Shown here piece after piece: positions 50,795-60,395 of a stretch of 64,000 nucleotides of DNA. The stretch lies in NCBI GenBank assembly GCA_002416505.1, contig DIAM01000007.1:1-64000 (forward strand), read 5' to 3'. Below the pieces are notes generated by a model. That model ran no database searches. It had not been told where the DNA came from and worked only from the letters and a program-made list of their open reading frames with translations. The stretch comes from Gammaproteobacteria bacterium UBA5078. GTDB taxonomy: Bacteria > Pseudomonadota > Gammaproteobacteria > Pseudomonadales > Pseudohongiellaceae. Made by a program: the position numbers and the translations under genes. The stretch's first letter is position 1. The number at the start of each line of letters is the position of its first letter.

Positions 50795-52750
50795 ATGGCA
50801 GAGAAATTTAAGCTGAATGATCATGAACGTGAGACCCTGATTTTTAACGGGCGCATGATCGTCGCTGGTGTCTTTATATTTCTCTTGATTAGCTGCTTGA
50901 TCGCCTGGATGGTTTACCTTCAGGTGTACCGCTATGATTATTTCGCCGCACGCTCCGATGGCAATCGCCTGCATTCTCAATATGTGCCTCCAAACCGGGG
51001 CCTGATCTATGACCGCAATGGCGTATTGCTCGCGGACAATCGCCCAATTTTCAACTTAACGGTAGTCCGCGAGACGGCCCAGAGTCTCGATATATCCCTC
51101 GACTTGCTGCGCTCGGTGATTAATCTGACCGACGATGATATAGACCAATATCGCACGCGTCAGAGTCGTCGAGCCGTCCCGCATACGTCCGTACCGCTGC
51201 GCTACCAGTTGACCGAAGAGGAGATCGCGAACATCGCGGTCAATCAACACCTCTTGCCCGGCATCGCCGTTGAGGCGCAACTTGTTCGCCATTATCCCTT
51301 CGATGCCAGCTCTGCCCATGCGATCGGCTATGTCTCCGAGATCAACAAGGACGAGATGAGTGCGATGTCAGTCGAGACTGCCGCGAATTATCGCGGCACA
51401 CATCAGATCGGCAAGACTGGCATAGAGAAGACCTATGAAGACTTGCTACATGGTCAGGTTGGCTATGAGACCGTCGAGAAAAACAATCGCGGGCAGGTGA
51501 TGCGGGTGCTCGATCGCACAGACCCCATTCCTGGGCGCGATATCGTGCTTCATATGGATGCGAAGCTGCAGGTCGCTGCAGAGCGCGCCTTAGGGGATAG
51601 GCGCGGCGCGGTGGTGGCCATCGACCCCGCGACCGGCGGTGTGTTGGCGATGGTCAGCAAGCCAGGTTACGACCCGAACCTGTTCGTCACCGGCATCAGC
51701 CGCGCCCAGCTAGCGGAGCTGAATCGCTCCGGGCATACGCCGCTCTTCAATCGTGCCGTAGCCTCAAGGGTGCCCGGATCCACGATTAAACCCTTCATCG
51801 GCCTGGCCGGGCTCTATAACGAGACCATCACACCGGAGACCGAGATCTATGATCCGGGTTATTTCCGCCTGCAGGGACGTACACGGCCTTATTACGATTG
51901 GACGTGGTGGGTAGATAAGTCAGGCCATGGCGCGATCGATTTGCGGCGCGCCATCTATCAGTCCTGCAATACCTATTTCTATCAATTAGCCGTCAACTTG
52001 GGTATCGAGAAGATCCATGACTATCTGGTGACATTCGGTTTCGGCACGAATGCCGCGATCGACATCCCGGAGGCTAGCGCCGGCATAGTGCCCTCCGAGA
52101 AATGGAAGATGGAGAACCGCGGAGAGATCTGGTATTCCGGCGAGACGCCCTATGAGGGCATAGGCAATGGCATCTTCCAGGCGACCACGCTGCAGATGGC
52201 GGCAGCCGCGGCGGCCATCGCCAATCACGGCGTACTCAGGCAGCCACGCATGTTGCGCGGGACCATCGGCAGCGACGGTGAGGTGACAGACGTTATTTTT
52301 CCAGACAATGCGGCACAGCAGCAATTATTACCCTCGCAAGAGCAGATAGAGATAGTGCGCAACGCCATGGTCGATGTGGTGAACAAGCCCTATGACTCCG
52401 AGCACCGTCGTCACGAGGGTTCTGCCTACCCGGTGTTGCGAGAGAGCGGGCATCCCTTGGAATATCCTATGGGTGGCAAGTCTGGCACTGCACAGGTCGT
52501 GCAATTTCAGGTCGATAGTGCCGGTAATCGCGACAATGGCGAGGTCGATGAGCAATTCCGTACACACGCCATGTTCATCGCCTTCGATGCATCGGAGAAG
52601 TCGCGCATTGCCGTGGCGGTGTTTGTCGAGAATGGCGGCGGTGGTGGTTCAGTTGCGTTCCCGGTCGCTCGCGAAGTGCTCGATGCCTATCTCGTGCCCG
52701 AAACACAAAACTATCCCGAGCTCAGTGTCGTCGCAGAGAACGATCACTAA
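50795..52750 (+). CDS. mrdA: penicillin-binding protein 2, 651 aa
   Basis: Transpeptidase for side-wall growth, partner of RodA. N-terminal helix about 24-46, pedestal domain, then the transpeptidase: Ser329 in GSTIKPF (SxxK), SCNTYF (SxN) and KSGTAQ (KSG). It is followed 41 bp later by rodA as usual. ATG 50795 follows AAGGAAA. Confidence 0.95.
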   Translation: MAEKFKLNDHERETLIFNGRMIVAGVFIFLLISCLIAWMVYLQVYRYDYFAARSDGNRLHSQYVPPNRGLIYDRNGVLLADNRPIFNLTVVRETAQSLDISLDLLRSVINLTDDDIDQYRTRQSRRAVPHTSVPLRYQLTEEEIANIAVNQHLLPGIAVEAQLVRHYPFDASSAHAIGYVSEINKDEMSAMSVETAANYRGTHQIGKTGIEKTYEDLLHGQVGYETVEKNNRGQVMRVLDRTDPIPGRDIVLHMDAKLQVAAERALGDRRGAVVAIDPATGGVLAMVSKPGYDPNLFVTGISRAQLAELNRSGHTPLFNRAVASRVPGSTIKPFIGLAGLYNETITPETEIYDPGYFRLQGRTRPYYDWTWWVDKSGHGAIDLRRAIYQSCNTYFYQLAVNLGIEKIHDYLVTFGFGTNAAIDIPEASAGIVPSEKWKMENRGEIWYSGETPYEGIGNGIFQATTLQMAAAAAAIANHGVLRQPRMLRGTIGSDGEVTDVIFPDNAAQQQLLPSQEQIEIVRNAMVDVVNKPYDSEHRRHEGSAYPVLRESGHPLEYPMGGKSGTAQVVQFQVDSAGNRDNGEVDEQFRTHAMFIAFDASEKSRIAVAVFVENGGGGGSVAFPVAREVLDAYLVPETQNYPELSVVAENDH

Positions 52751-52790
52751 CAGCCCACAAAATTAGTCGCAACAAGGTCCAGTACTGAAG

Positions 52791-53942
52791 ATGGCAAGTC
52801 GTAGCATGAGTCGATCATTAGGAAACGATTTCTATCGTCTCACGGGAAAGCGTGGGGGTATTCGTAAATCCCTATGCCTGGATGCGCCTCTCTTACTCTC
52901 CCTTTTCTGTCTCGCCGTGTATGGTTTGATGGTGCTGTTTAGTGCCAGTGGCGAGAATGTAGCGGACGTACAGCGTCAAGCTGCGGCTATCGTGGTGGCG
53001 TTCATCGTTATGATCGGCGTCGCGCAATTCGAAGTGGACTTCTTCCGCCGTGGCGCGCCGTTAATGTACGCAGGTGGTATTGGCGTGCTGATCATCGTGC
53101 TTCTGTTTGGTAGCGAAGTGAATGGCGCTACTGCGTGGCTGGACCTTCCAGGCTTGCCCAGTTTTCAGCCCTCCGAGCTCGAGAAATTCCTAGTCCCAAT
53201 GATGCTCGCTTGGTATATGTCGTCACGCTCCTTGCCGCCACGCTTCCGGGATTTGCTTGTCTGCGGGTTGATCATCATGCTCCCAGCCATGCTGATCTTA
53301 ATGCAGAACGATACGGGCACGGCACTGATGGTGGCGATGTCAGGAGTATTCGCAGTTCTGCTGGCTGGCATTAGCTGGCGGATCGTGATCTTCGGTGCGA
53401 CCCTGGTCATCATGGCCTCTCCAGCGTGGTATATCTTTCTTGCGCAGGCACACCAGAAGAACCGCATACTCACCTTTTTCGACCCTTACCGTGACCCTAC
53501 AGGGGCCGGATATAACATCATTCAATCGCAGATTGCGATCGGTTCGGGAGGGCTGCAAGGGAAGGGGTGGCTGAATGGGGCGCAGTCCCAATTGGATTTC
53601 ATTCCCGAGAGCAACACAGATTTTATTCTCGCCGTGCTCGCCGAAGAGTTCGGGCTATTGGGAGTATTGATTCTTATCGGGCTCTATCTAGCAGTACTGG
53701 CGCGCGGGTTTTATATCGCATTAACCGCACAAGACACGTTTAGTCGTCTTTTGGCCGGTAGCATCATTTTGACCTTCTTTTTTTACGCATTCGTCAATAT
53801 GGCTATGGTGTCCGGATTGATGCCGGTGGTTGGGCTACCATTGCCACTCGTGAGTAAAGGGGGAACTTCCATTGTGACTCTTTTAATCGGTTTTGGGATA
53901 TTAATGTCTATCCATACGCATAAACGTGTGTTGCCACGATAA
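52791..53942 (+). CDS. mrdB: rod-shape protein RodA, 383 aa
   Basis: SEDS-family glycosyltransferase, about ten transmembrane helices, polymerises lipid II during elongation with PBP2. FQPSELEKF, NDTGTAL, GAQSQLDFIPESNTDFI and GLPLPLVSKGG are signatures. Two candidate ATGs (52791, 52803) are both near the end of PBP2; the longer is given. Confidence 0.94.
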   Translation: MASRSMSRSLGNDFYRLTGKRGGIRKSLCLDAPLLLSLFCLAVYGLMVLFSASGENVADVQRQAAAIVVAFIVMIGVAQFEVDFFRRGAPLMYAGGIGVLIIVLLFGSEVNGATAWLDLPGLPSFQPSELEKFLVPMMLAWYMSSRSLPPRFRDLLVCGLIIMLPAMLILMQNDTGTALMVAMSGVFAVLLAGISWRIVIFGATLVIMASPAWYIFLAQAHQKNRILTFFDPYRDPTGAGYNIIQSQIAIGSGGLQGKGWLNGAQSQLDFIPESNTDFILAVLAEEFGLLGVLILIGLYLAVLARGFYIALTAQDTFSRLLAGSIILTFFFYAFVNMAMVSGLMPVVGLPLPLVSKGGTSIVTLLIGFGILMSIHTHKRVLPR

Positions 53943-53991
53943 CATATTGATTATAATGCCGAATATTCTACATTTTAGGGAGGTTTGTTGA

Positions 53992-54891
53992 GTGTTGACC
54001 GAGTCGCGTATTCTCAAAGCCATCACAATCTCGGCCATCCTGATGCTTCTGGCGGCCTGTCGCAGCTCTCCTAGCGCTACGGCACCATCCTCTACTACGC
54101 CGCCGATGTCGGCGTCAGACGCCTATCAGGCTAGCCGCTACAATATTCAGCAAGATCGTGGCCCATCGGAGCTAATAGATCCCGCGCAGATTCGCGAAGT
54201 GGTTCCATTGTTGGAGCCTCGTACTCTTGCCGGGAATAAGAGTCCCTACACCGTCAACGGCAAGACCTATCGCGTGATGCAGTCCGAGCAGGGCTATAGC
54301 GAGCGTGGTTTTGCGTCCTGGTATGGCGAGAAATTTCATGGTCACAAGACCTCCAATGGCGAGATCTATGACATGTTTCAACTCTCCGCCGCCCATAAAA
54401 GCATGCCGATCCCGGGTTTTCTGCGCGTGACCAATCTGGAGAACAATCGCAGCATCGTGGTACGCGTCAACGACCGCGGGCCCTTTCATAGCGAGCGCAT
54501 TATCGATCTCTCTTTTGCGGCAGCCTATATGCTGGGTTTCGATAATAAAGGCACCGCAATGGTGGAAGTAGAGGCGATCGTCCCCACGTTAGCTGCTACG
54601 AGAGAAGCGACCTCGCCCCCCAGTCCCGTTTTGTTGGCACCCCAACAGGCTGGAGGTGCCTTTTTGCAGGTGGGAGCATTCTCTGATTTGCAGGCAGCGC
54701 AGCAACTTTCCATGCAATTGCAGAAAATGACATCAAGACCGGTGTTTATCCGGTCTGTTGAGATAGGGGCAGAGCGCGAATTGATTCACCGGGTGCGCGT
54801 TGGGCCGATTCCAAACGCAGACGAGATTGGCCGCATAACGGACAGTGTTGTTGCCGCTGATTTGGGAAGACCGTACACTGTTCGCGAATGA
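53992..54891 (+). CDS. rlpA: septal ring lytic transglycosylase RlpA, 299 aa
   Basis: An outer-membrane lipoprotein: lipobox LAAC with Cys23. Then a double-psi beta barrel (GFASWYGEKFHGHKTSNGE, VRVNDRGPFH) and a C-terminal SPOR domain (AFLQVGAFSDLQAAQQL). In Pseudomonas it cleaves denuded glycan at the septum. GTG 53992 has GGGAGGT eight bases ahead. Sits between rodA and dacA as in relatives. Confidence 0.93.
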   Translation: MLTESRILKAITISAILMLLAACRSSPSATAPSSTTPPMSASDAYQASRYNIQQDRGPSELIDPAQIREVVPLLEPRTLAGNKSPYTVNGKTYRVMQSEQGYSERGFASWYGEKFHGHKTSNGEIYDMFQLSAAHKSMPIPGFLRVTNLENNRSIVVRVNDRGPFHSERIIDLSFAAAYMLGFDNKGTAMVEVEAIVPTLAATREATSPPSPVLLAPQQAGGAFLQVGAFSDLQAAQQLSMQLQKMTSRPVFIRSVEIGAERELIHRVRVGPIPNADEIGRITDSVVAADLGRPYTVRE

Positions 54892-54966
54892 AAACTTAAT
54901 GGCATAAACGCCGCGGTAGACTAGCTAATTCGAGGGAATAAACGAGTGAATATGCAGGAGAAAGTG

Positions 54967-56202
54967 ATGGCTATGACTGGATGTCCGAAGACAGGTTCGC
55001 AGACACTCGGCTCGCGAGTGCGACTGGCGAGTTCCCCCTTATTGACGGCGGTTGCCCTCGTTTCAACTCTGCTTGTTAGCGCTCCGAGTGTCGCGCAAGT
55101 TCCCGCCACAGAGGCCATCATTCCACGGCCACCCCAAATCGCGGCGAGTAGCTACATCCTGCTCGATGCGGTCACCGGCAAAATTATAGTGGAAGAGAAT
55201 TCCGATGTGCAGTTGCCTCCGGCGAGTCTTACCAAGATCATGACGGCCTATATTGCCGAGGTGGAGATCGACAATGGCAATATGAGCTTGGACGACGAGG
55301 TCCATATCAGCGAGAAGGCATGGCGCACGCAGGGTTCTAAGATGTTCGTCGACGTCAATAGCAATGTCCGTGTCGAAGACTTGCTGCGTGGCATCATCAT
55401 CCAGTCGGGCAACGATGCCAGCGTTGCCATGGCCGAGCATATCGCCGGTAGCGAGGACGCCTTCGCCGACATGATGAACCAGCATGCACAGCGCTTGGGG
55501 ATGACGAACACCTTCTTCATGAATTCGAGTGGCTTGGATACCGAAGATCGTTACAACATCATGTCCGCTCGCGACCTGTCGACCTTGGCACGTGCGACGA
55601 TTCTCGAACATCCCGCCCACTACTCTCTATATGCAGAGCGCGAGTTCACCTATAACGGCATTCGTCAGCCTAATCGCAACACACTGCTATTTCGCGACCG
55701 CAATATCGATGGCATGAAGACTGGTTGGACCACAGCGGCTGGATACTGCCTTGTGGCCTCGGGAGAGCGCGATGGTATGCGCCTAATCTCCGTCGTGATG
55801 GGGACGGCGAGCGAAGATGCGCGCGCCACGGAAAGCCAGAAGTTGATGACGTATGGTTTTCGCTATTTCGAGACCAGCAAACTCTATGATGCTGGAGACG
55901 TCTTAAGCAGCAGCAAAGTGTGGTCAGGAAAAGAGAACTCTGTGGAGCTGGGTTTGACGGAAGAGGTCGTTGCCACGATTCCTCGCGGCCAAAGCAGTTC
56001 CCTGCAAGCGACGCTGAATATCGATGAAACCATTACGGCCCCGATCGAGTTGGGGCAGGTGCTGGGGACTGTGCAGATCAGTTTCGGCGATGAGATCATC
56101 TATGAAGGCAATGTAGCGGCGCTGCAGGCGGTTGAGCGTGCTGGCTTCCTTAAGCGATTTATCGATTTCTTAACGATGTTTTTCACCAACCTATTCAGTT
56201 AA
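54967..56202 (+). CDS. dacA: serine D-Ala-D-Ala carboxypeptidase (PBP5/6 type), 411 aa
   Basis: Trims pentapeptides in the periplasm. Signal peptide to about residue 44, Ser87 in PASLTKIM (SxxK), SGNDASVAM (SxN), DGMKTGWT (KTG) and a C-terminal amphipathic membrane anchor (LKRFIDFLTMFFTNLF). AGGAG six bases before ATG 54967 decides this start; GTG 54946 and ATG 54952 are alternatives. Confidence 0.93.
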   Translation: MAMTGCPKTGSQTLGSRVRLASSPLLTAVALVSTLLVSAPSVAQVPATEAIIPRPPQIAASSYILLDAVTGKIIVEENSDVQLPPASLTKIMTAYIAEVEIDNGNMSLDDEVHISEKAWRTQGSKMFVDVNSNVRVEDLLRGIIIQSGNDASVAMAEHIAGSEDAFADMMNQHAQRLGMTNTFFMNSSGLDTEDRYNIMSARDLSTLARATILEHPAHYSLYAEREFTYNGIRQPNRNTLLFRDRNIDGMKTGWTTAAGYCLVASGERDGMRLISVVMGTASEDARATESQKLMTYGFRYFETSKLYDAGDVLSSSKVWSGKENSVELGLTEEVVATIPRGQSSSLQATLNIDETITAPIELGQVLGTVQISFGDEIIYEGNVAALQAVERAGFLKRFIDFLTMFFTNLFS

Positions 56203-56213
56203 GCGGCGTCTCT

Positions 56214-56483
56214 ATGAGCGATATTAAACTGCCCAAGATCGAGTTCCCTTGCGCCTATCCGATTAAGGTTATGGGGCTCGCTAGCGTCGATTTTCAGCAA
56301 GACATCCTCGCTCTGGTTCAGCGCCATGCACCCGAAGTGGGTGAGGAGCATGTGAAGGTAAGGCCTAGCAATAAGGGCAATTACTTGGCGATTACCGTGA
56401 CCATTGAAGCAACCGGCACCGATCAGTTGACCGTATTGTTTGAGGACCTTAAGGCGCATACCAGCGTCAAGATGGTGTTATGA
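56214..56483 (+). CDS. ybeD: YbeD/DUF493 family protein, 89 aa
   Basis: A small alpha-beta protein of the DUF493/UPF0250 family (IEFPCAYPIKVMG...). It lies between dacA and lipB as in E. coli, with the stop overlapping the lipB start (ATGA). The role is unproven, perhaps allosteric. Confidence 0.92.
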   Translation: MSDIKLPKIEFPCAYPIKVMGLASVDFQQDILALVQRHAPEVGEEHVKVRPSNKGNYLAITVTIEATGTDQLTVLFEDLKAHTSVKMVL

Positions 56484-57274
56484 GTTCGCCCGATCGCGTG
56501 CCTCACCAGCCGTCTCAACAAACGCTTGAGATGGCTCCCTCGGAAGCCTCTCCTCGAAGAATGTCTCACCCTTTGCAGGTTCGACACTTGGGCTCGGTAT
56601 TAGAGGCTAAGCATGCTAGCGCAGTTTGGCCCGAGCTGGACTATGTGCCGGTGTGGGAGTCGATGCGCTCGTTCACCGCCGCACGTACTGATCAGAGTCC
56701 GGATGAGATTTGGTTGCTCGCCCATCGGCCCGTCTTCACCCAAGGCCAGGCGGGTAAGCCAGAGCACGTATTGCTTCCAGGCGATATCCCGGTTGTGCAA
56801 ATCGATCGTGGGGGCCAAGTGACTTATCACGGGCCCGGTCAGATAGTCGTTTACGTCATGGTAGATGTACGGCGTAGCGCAATCGGTGTGCGGGAATTAG
56901 TAGAGCAGTTAGAGCTGAGTGTTATCGATGTCCTCGCGAGCTATGGGGTGCAAGCACAGAGCCAGAGAAAGGCTCCCGGCGTCTATGTAAATGGTGCTAA
57001 AATCGCCGCTCTTGGCCTGCGCATACGCCAGGGCTGCTCTTACCACGGGTTAAGTTTTAATATCGATATGGACTTAGCCCCCTTTGCCCGGATTAATCCT
57101 TGCGGGTATGCGGGCTTAGAGGTCACGCAGTTGCGCGATCAGATCAACACCGCACTGAGCCGAGACGCGCTCATGACGGATGCAGCGCGGCGCTTGGTGG
57201 AGATACTGCACAAGAGGCTGGGATATAGCGAGTTTATAGAGACTAGTCAGACACGAATGAATAGCAAAGGTTAA
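56480..57274 (+). CDS. lipB: octanoyl-[ACP]:protein N-octanoyltransferase, 264 aa
   Basis: Transfers octanoyl groups from ACP to lipoyl domains. RGGQVTYHGPGQ, APGVYVNGAKIAALGLRI with the catalytic Lys and GCSYHG with Cys186, then NPCGYAG. An N-terminal extension of about 28 residues, Ser/Pro-rich, precedes the fold (MSHPLQVRHLG); an internal start is possible. Coupled to ybeD, 10 bp before lipA. Confidence 0.94.
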   Translation: MSSPDRVPHQPSQQTLEMAPSEASPRRMSHPLQVRHLGSVLEAKHASAVWPELDYVPVWESMRSFTAARTDQSPDEIWLLAHRPVFTQGQAGKPEHVLLPGDIPVVQIDRGGQVTYHGPGQIVVYVMVDVRRSAIGVRELVEQLELSVIDVLASYGVQAQSQRKAPGVYVNGAKIAALGLRIRQGCSYHGLSFNIDMDLAPFARINPCGYAGLEVTQLRDQINTALSRDALMTDAARRLVEILHKRLGYSEFIETSQTRMNSKG

Positions 57275-57284
57275 TAGAGACATT

Positions 57285-58247
57285 ATGCCGGATCAGCCAA
57301 GACGCAATGTATTGATAGAAGGTGAGAAGCTTCGCGGCGCACAGAAAGTTGCGCGTATTCCCGTGAAGGTAATTCCGACGGTGGACCTGCTGAAGAAGCC
57401 GGATTGGATCCGCGTGAAAATTCCCGCGTCGCCGAAGATCAACAGCATCAAAGAGAAGCTTCGCGAGCACAAGCTGGCGTCCGTCTGTGAGGAGGCTTCC
57501 TGTCCAAATCTTGGCGAGTGTTTTAGCAACGGCACCGCAACCTTCATGATTATGGGCGAGATATGCACGCGTCGATGTCCCTTCTGCGATGTCGCGCATG
57601 GCAAGCCTAAGCCCCTCTATGAGGATGAGCCACGCGAATTAGCCGAAGCAATTGCGGAGATGGAGCTGCGCTATGTGGTAATAACCTCGGTGGATCGCGA
57701 TGACCTGAAAGACAGTGGCGCGCAACATTTTGCCAATTGTATCAGTGAGGTTCGCCGCCTCAGTCCCGAGATTCAGATCGAAGTGCTAGTGCCAGATTTC
57801 CGCGGCCGCATGGAGATCGCGCTGGATATATTGGAGAAAACCCCGCCGCACGTGTTCAATCACAATCTCGAGACGGTGCCACGGCTCTATCGTCAGGCGC
57901 GTCCTGGTGCGGACTACAAGTGGTCCCTAGAATTGCTGCGACGCTACAAGGAGCGAGTTCCGTCCGTGATGAGCAAGTCTGGCCTGATGTTAGGCCTAGG
58001 CGAAACTAAGGAAGAGGTCATGGAGGTTATGCGCGATCTGAAGGCCCACAACGTCGATATGGTGACTCTGGGCCAGTATCTGCAGCCGAGCCGTAGTCAC
58101 CTTGCGGTGAGTCGATTCGTGCATCCCGATGAGTTCGAGGAGTTGCGTGAGTATGGAGAAGCCCTAGGCTTCGCCCATGTTGCTAGCGGACCGCTCGTGC
58201 GCTCCTCTTACCACGCGGATAAACAAGCCAAAGGCGAAGAAATATAG
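57285..58247 (+). CDS. lipA: lipoyl synthase, 320 aa
   Basis: Radical SAM enzyme inserting two sulfurs into octanoyl-lipoyl domains. The auxiliary cluster motif CEEASCPNLGEC and the radical-SAM CTRRCPFC are visible, and a C-terminal serine (VRSSYHAD) ligates the second cluster. Last gene of the cluster beginning at rsfS. Confidence 0.96.
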   Translation: MPDQPRRNVLIEGEKLRGAQKVARIPVKVIPTVDLLKKPDWIRVKIPASPKINSIKEKLREHKLASVCEEASCPNLGECFSNGTATFMIMGEICTRRCPFCDVAHGKPKPLYEDEPRELAEAIAEMELRYVVITSVDRDDLKDSGAQHFANCISEVRRLSPEIQIEVLVPDFRGRMEIALDILEKTPPHVFNHNLETVPRLYRQARPGADYKWSLELLRRYKERVPSVMSKSGLMLGLGETKEEVMEVMRDLKAHNVDMVTLGQYLQPSRSHLAVSRFVHPDEFEELREYGEALGFAHVASGPLVRSSYHADKQAKGEEI

Positions 58248-58326
58248 ACTCGTACTGACCGCTTAGGTGCAAGTGCAGATGCATTATGCCTGCGGTCTGC
58301 GAGTCGCGAGAATTTGAGGAGTATTC

Positions 58327-59286
58327 ATGGACGGATTACATAAAGCGGTACGCACCGTATTGTTTGGTACGGCGCAATGCCTAGTGCTATTGCTAGCTAT
58401 GAGCGTAAGTGCCCATGCCAATACCATCGTTCGCGTTAGCACCACATTTGGCGATTTCTCATTAGAGTTATTCGATACTACTGCACCCGCGACGGTGCAA
58501 AATTTTCTCAATTACGTGAACCGTGGCGTCTACAACGGCAGTTATTTTCACCGTTTAGAGAGAAATTTTGTGCTGCAAGGTGGTGGCTTTAGGCATGACA
58601 CGCCCGGTGGTATAGCGGCCATCCCTACCGACCCGGCCATCGTGAATGAGTTCGGCGCATCGAATGTGCGCGGGACCGTGGCCATGGCGAAAGTGGGTGG
58701 CAACCCCAATAGCGCCACGAGTCAGTGGTTCGTCAATCTTGGCGATAACTCCGCTAATTTAGATGCGCAGAATGGGGGTTTTACAGTGTTCGGGCGCGTG
58801 CTCGGTGATGGCATGATCGTATTAGATAGGATCAATGCGCTAGAGGTTTACAGCCTCACCGGTACGCAGCAGAATCAACTTCCGCTCTACAATATTGGTT
58901 CCTCATCGAGCCTAACAGCTGCGAATCTTGTCAGCATGAACATGGAAGTTGTGCAGCGCTATAGTTCCGCGTTGAATGTCTTCGAAGCTAACTCTGGCTT
59001 GCTAGCACTAACCGTAAATGGCGGCGAGGCAATTGGTAGCTACAGCTTGAACCTGTCGCTAATCGAAGAGCAGCCCAGCATTAAGTTTCGTTTGAATCCA
59101 GACAGCATGGTGCTGCTCGCTTTCGCTTCGATTGGAAGTGCAAATTTTTTGAATAGTAATAATGAGCTGCACATTCCTAGCTTGGAACTGAATATGAATG
59201 GAGCTGTTTCGCTTATTCGCAATGTCGTATTGCAGCTAAGCGATGCGGACAGTTGGACGTTCACCCTTAAGTCTTACGATCAATAG
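58327..59286 (+). CDS. exported cyclophilin-type peptidyl-prolyl isomerase with extra C-terminal domain, copy 1, 319 aa
   Basis: Signal peptide (1 to about 31, SAHA), then a PpiA-like cyclophilin (about 32-185: YFHRLERNFVLQGGG, SQWFVNLG, FTVFGRVL). The last about 130 residues form a domain I do not recognise (SSLTAANLVSMNMEVVQRYS, then ELHIPSLELN and LSDADSWTFTLKSYDQ), mostly beta. Acts on periplasmic or secreted proteins. AGGAG seven bases ahead of ATG 58327. Followed by a paralogue. Confidence 0.86.
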   Translation: MDGLHKAVRTVLFGTAQCLVLLLAMSVSAHANTIVRVSTTFGDFSLELFDTTAPATVQNFLNYVNRGVYNGSYFHRLERNFVLQGGGFRHDTPGGIAAIPTDPAIVNEFGASNVRGTVAMAKVGGNPNSATSQWFVNLGDNSANLDAQNGGFTVFGRVLGDGMIVLDRINALEVYSLTGTQQNQLPLYNIGSSSSLTAANLVSMNMEVVQRYSSALNVFEANSGLLALTVNGGEAIGSYSLNLSLIEEQPSIKFRLNPDSMVLLAFASIGSANFLNSNNELHIPSLELNMNGAVSLIRNVVLQLSDADSWTFTLKSYDQ

Positions 59287-59408
59287 TGGGCGCTTTGTCT
59301 TGTTGCCGCGCGCAGAAGAACAGCGGAAGCGAAGAGAATTTGTTTGATGGATTTCATGCCTGTACCTAGGCAGTCGGTCAATTAGAAATAGTGTATTTAG
59401 GAGTTTAG

Positions 59409-60365
59409 ATGTTAAGACTACAAAATGCTGTGCGCACTTTGTTGCGCAAGATTGCGCTAAGCCTAGTGATGTTGCTCGCCATCTGCGCCAGCGCACAAGC
59501 CAATACCATCGTGCGCATTAGCACCACATTTGGCGATTTCTCATTGGAACTATTCGATACCGTGGCACCCGTGACGGTGCAGAATTTTCTCAATTACGTG
59601 AATCGCGGCGCCTATAACGGTAGTTATTTTCACCGCTTGGACAAGGGGTTCGTGCTGCAAGGTGGGGGCTATCGTATGGTGCCATTCACCGGTCCTGTCG
59701 AGATTCCCGCCGACGCCCCCATCGTGAACGAATATGGCGAGTCGAATTTGCGTGGCACAGTGGCGATGGCAAAATTTGGTGGCGATCCGGACAGCGCTAC
59801 TAGTCAATGGTTCGTCAATCTCACCGACAATTCAGAAAACTTGAATAATCAAAACGGGGGATTCACCGTTTTCGGGCGCGTGCTCGGTGATGGCATGCTA
59901 GTCATGGATACAATTAATGAAATCACGGTGTATAGCCTAGGCACTCTTCAGACGCAGATTCCACTGTACAATTTTGAGGCTGCAACAACTCTGACTGCAG
60001 ATAACTTCATCACAATGAATGCCGAGGTCGTGCAGCGTTATAGCTCCGCGATGCATGTCTACGAATCTACTTCAGGATTGTTGATAACGACAGCCAACGG
60101 AGGAGATGCACTTGGCACCTATAGTTTGAATTTGTCACTCATAGAAGAGCAGCCCGAGATTAAGTTTAGATTAAACGCCGATAGCCTGGTGTTACTAAGC
60201 AACAAACCCGACGGGCACGCGACATTCTCAGCTACTGACAATAAGCTGCTTATACCGACTCTAGAGCTCAACATGAATGGCAATGTTTCAATCATTAGCA
60301 ATGTAGTGCTTCGATTAAGCGATGCCAGCAACTGGGTATTCACTCTAGAGTCGTACGACCAATAA
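59409..60365 (+). CDS. exported cyclophilin-type peptidyl-prolyl isomerase with extra C-terminal domain, copy 2, 318 aa
   Basis: Tandem paralogue of the preceding gene with the same layout: signal peptide (to SAQA), cyclophilin domain (YFHRLDKGFVLQGGG, SQWFVNLT, FTVFGRVL) and the same unrecognised C-terminal domain (ELNMNGNVSIISNVVLRLSD). The DNA is very similar in the first 300 bp of the mature part and less so later, suggesting recent duplication or gene conversion. AGGAG six bases ahead of ATG 59409. Confidence 0.86.
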   Translation: MLRLQNAVRTLLRKIALSLVMLLAICASAQANTIVRISTTFGDFSLELFDTVAPVTVQNFLNYVNRGAYNGSYFHRLDKGFVLQGGGYRMVPFTGPVEIPADAPIVNEYGESNLRGTVAMAKFGGDPDSATSQWFVNLTDNSENLNNQNGGFTVFGRVLGDGMLVMDTINEITVYSLGTLQTQIPLYNFEAATTLTADNFITMNAEVVQRYSSAMHVYESTSGLLITTANGGDALGTYSLNLSLIEEQPEIKFRLNADSLVLLSNKPDGHATFSATDNKLLIPTLELNMNGNVSIISNVVLRLSDASNWVFTLESYDQ

Positions 60366-60395
60366 TTAGAATATAGAAGATGGGGCGGCAGGAAA

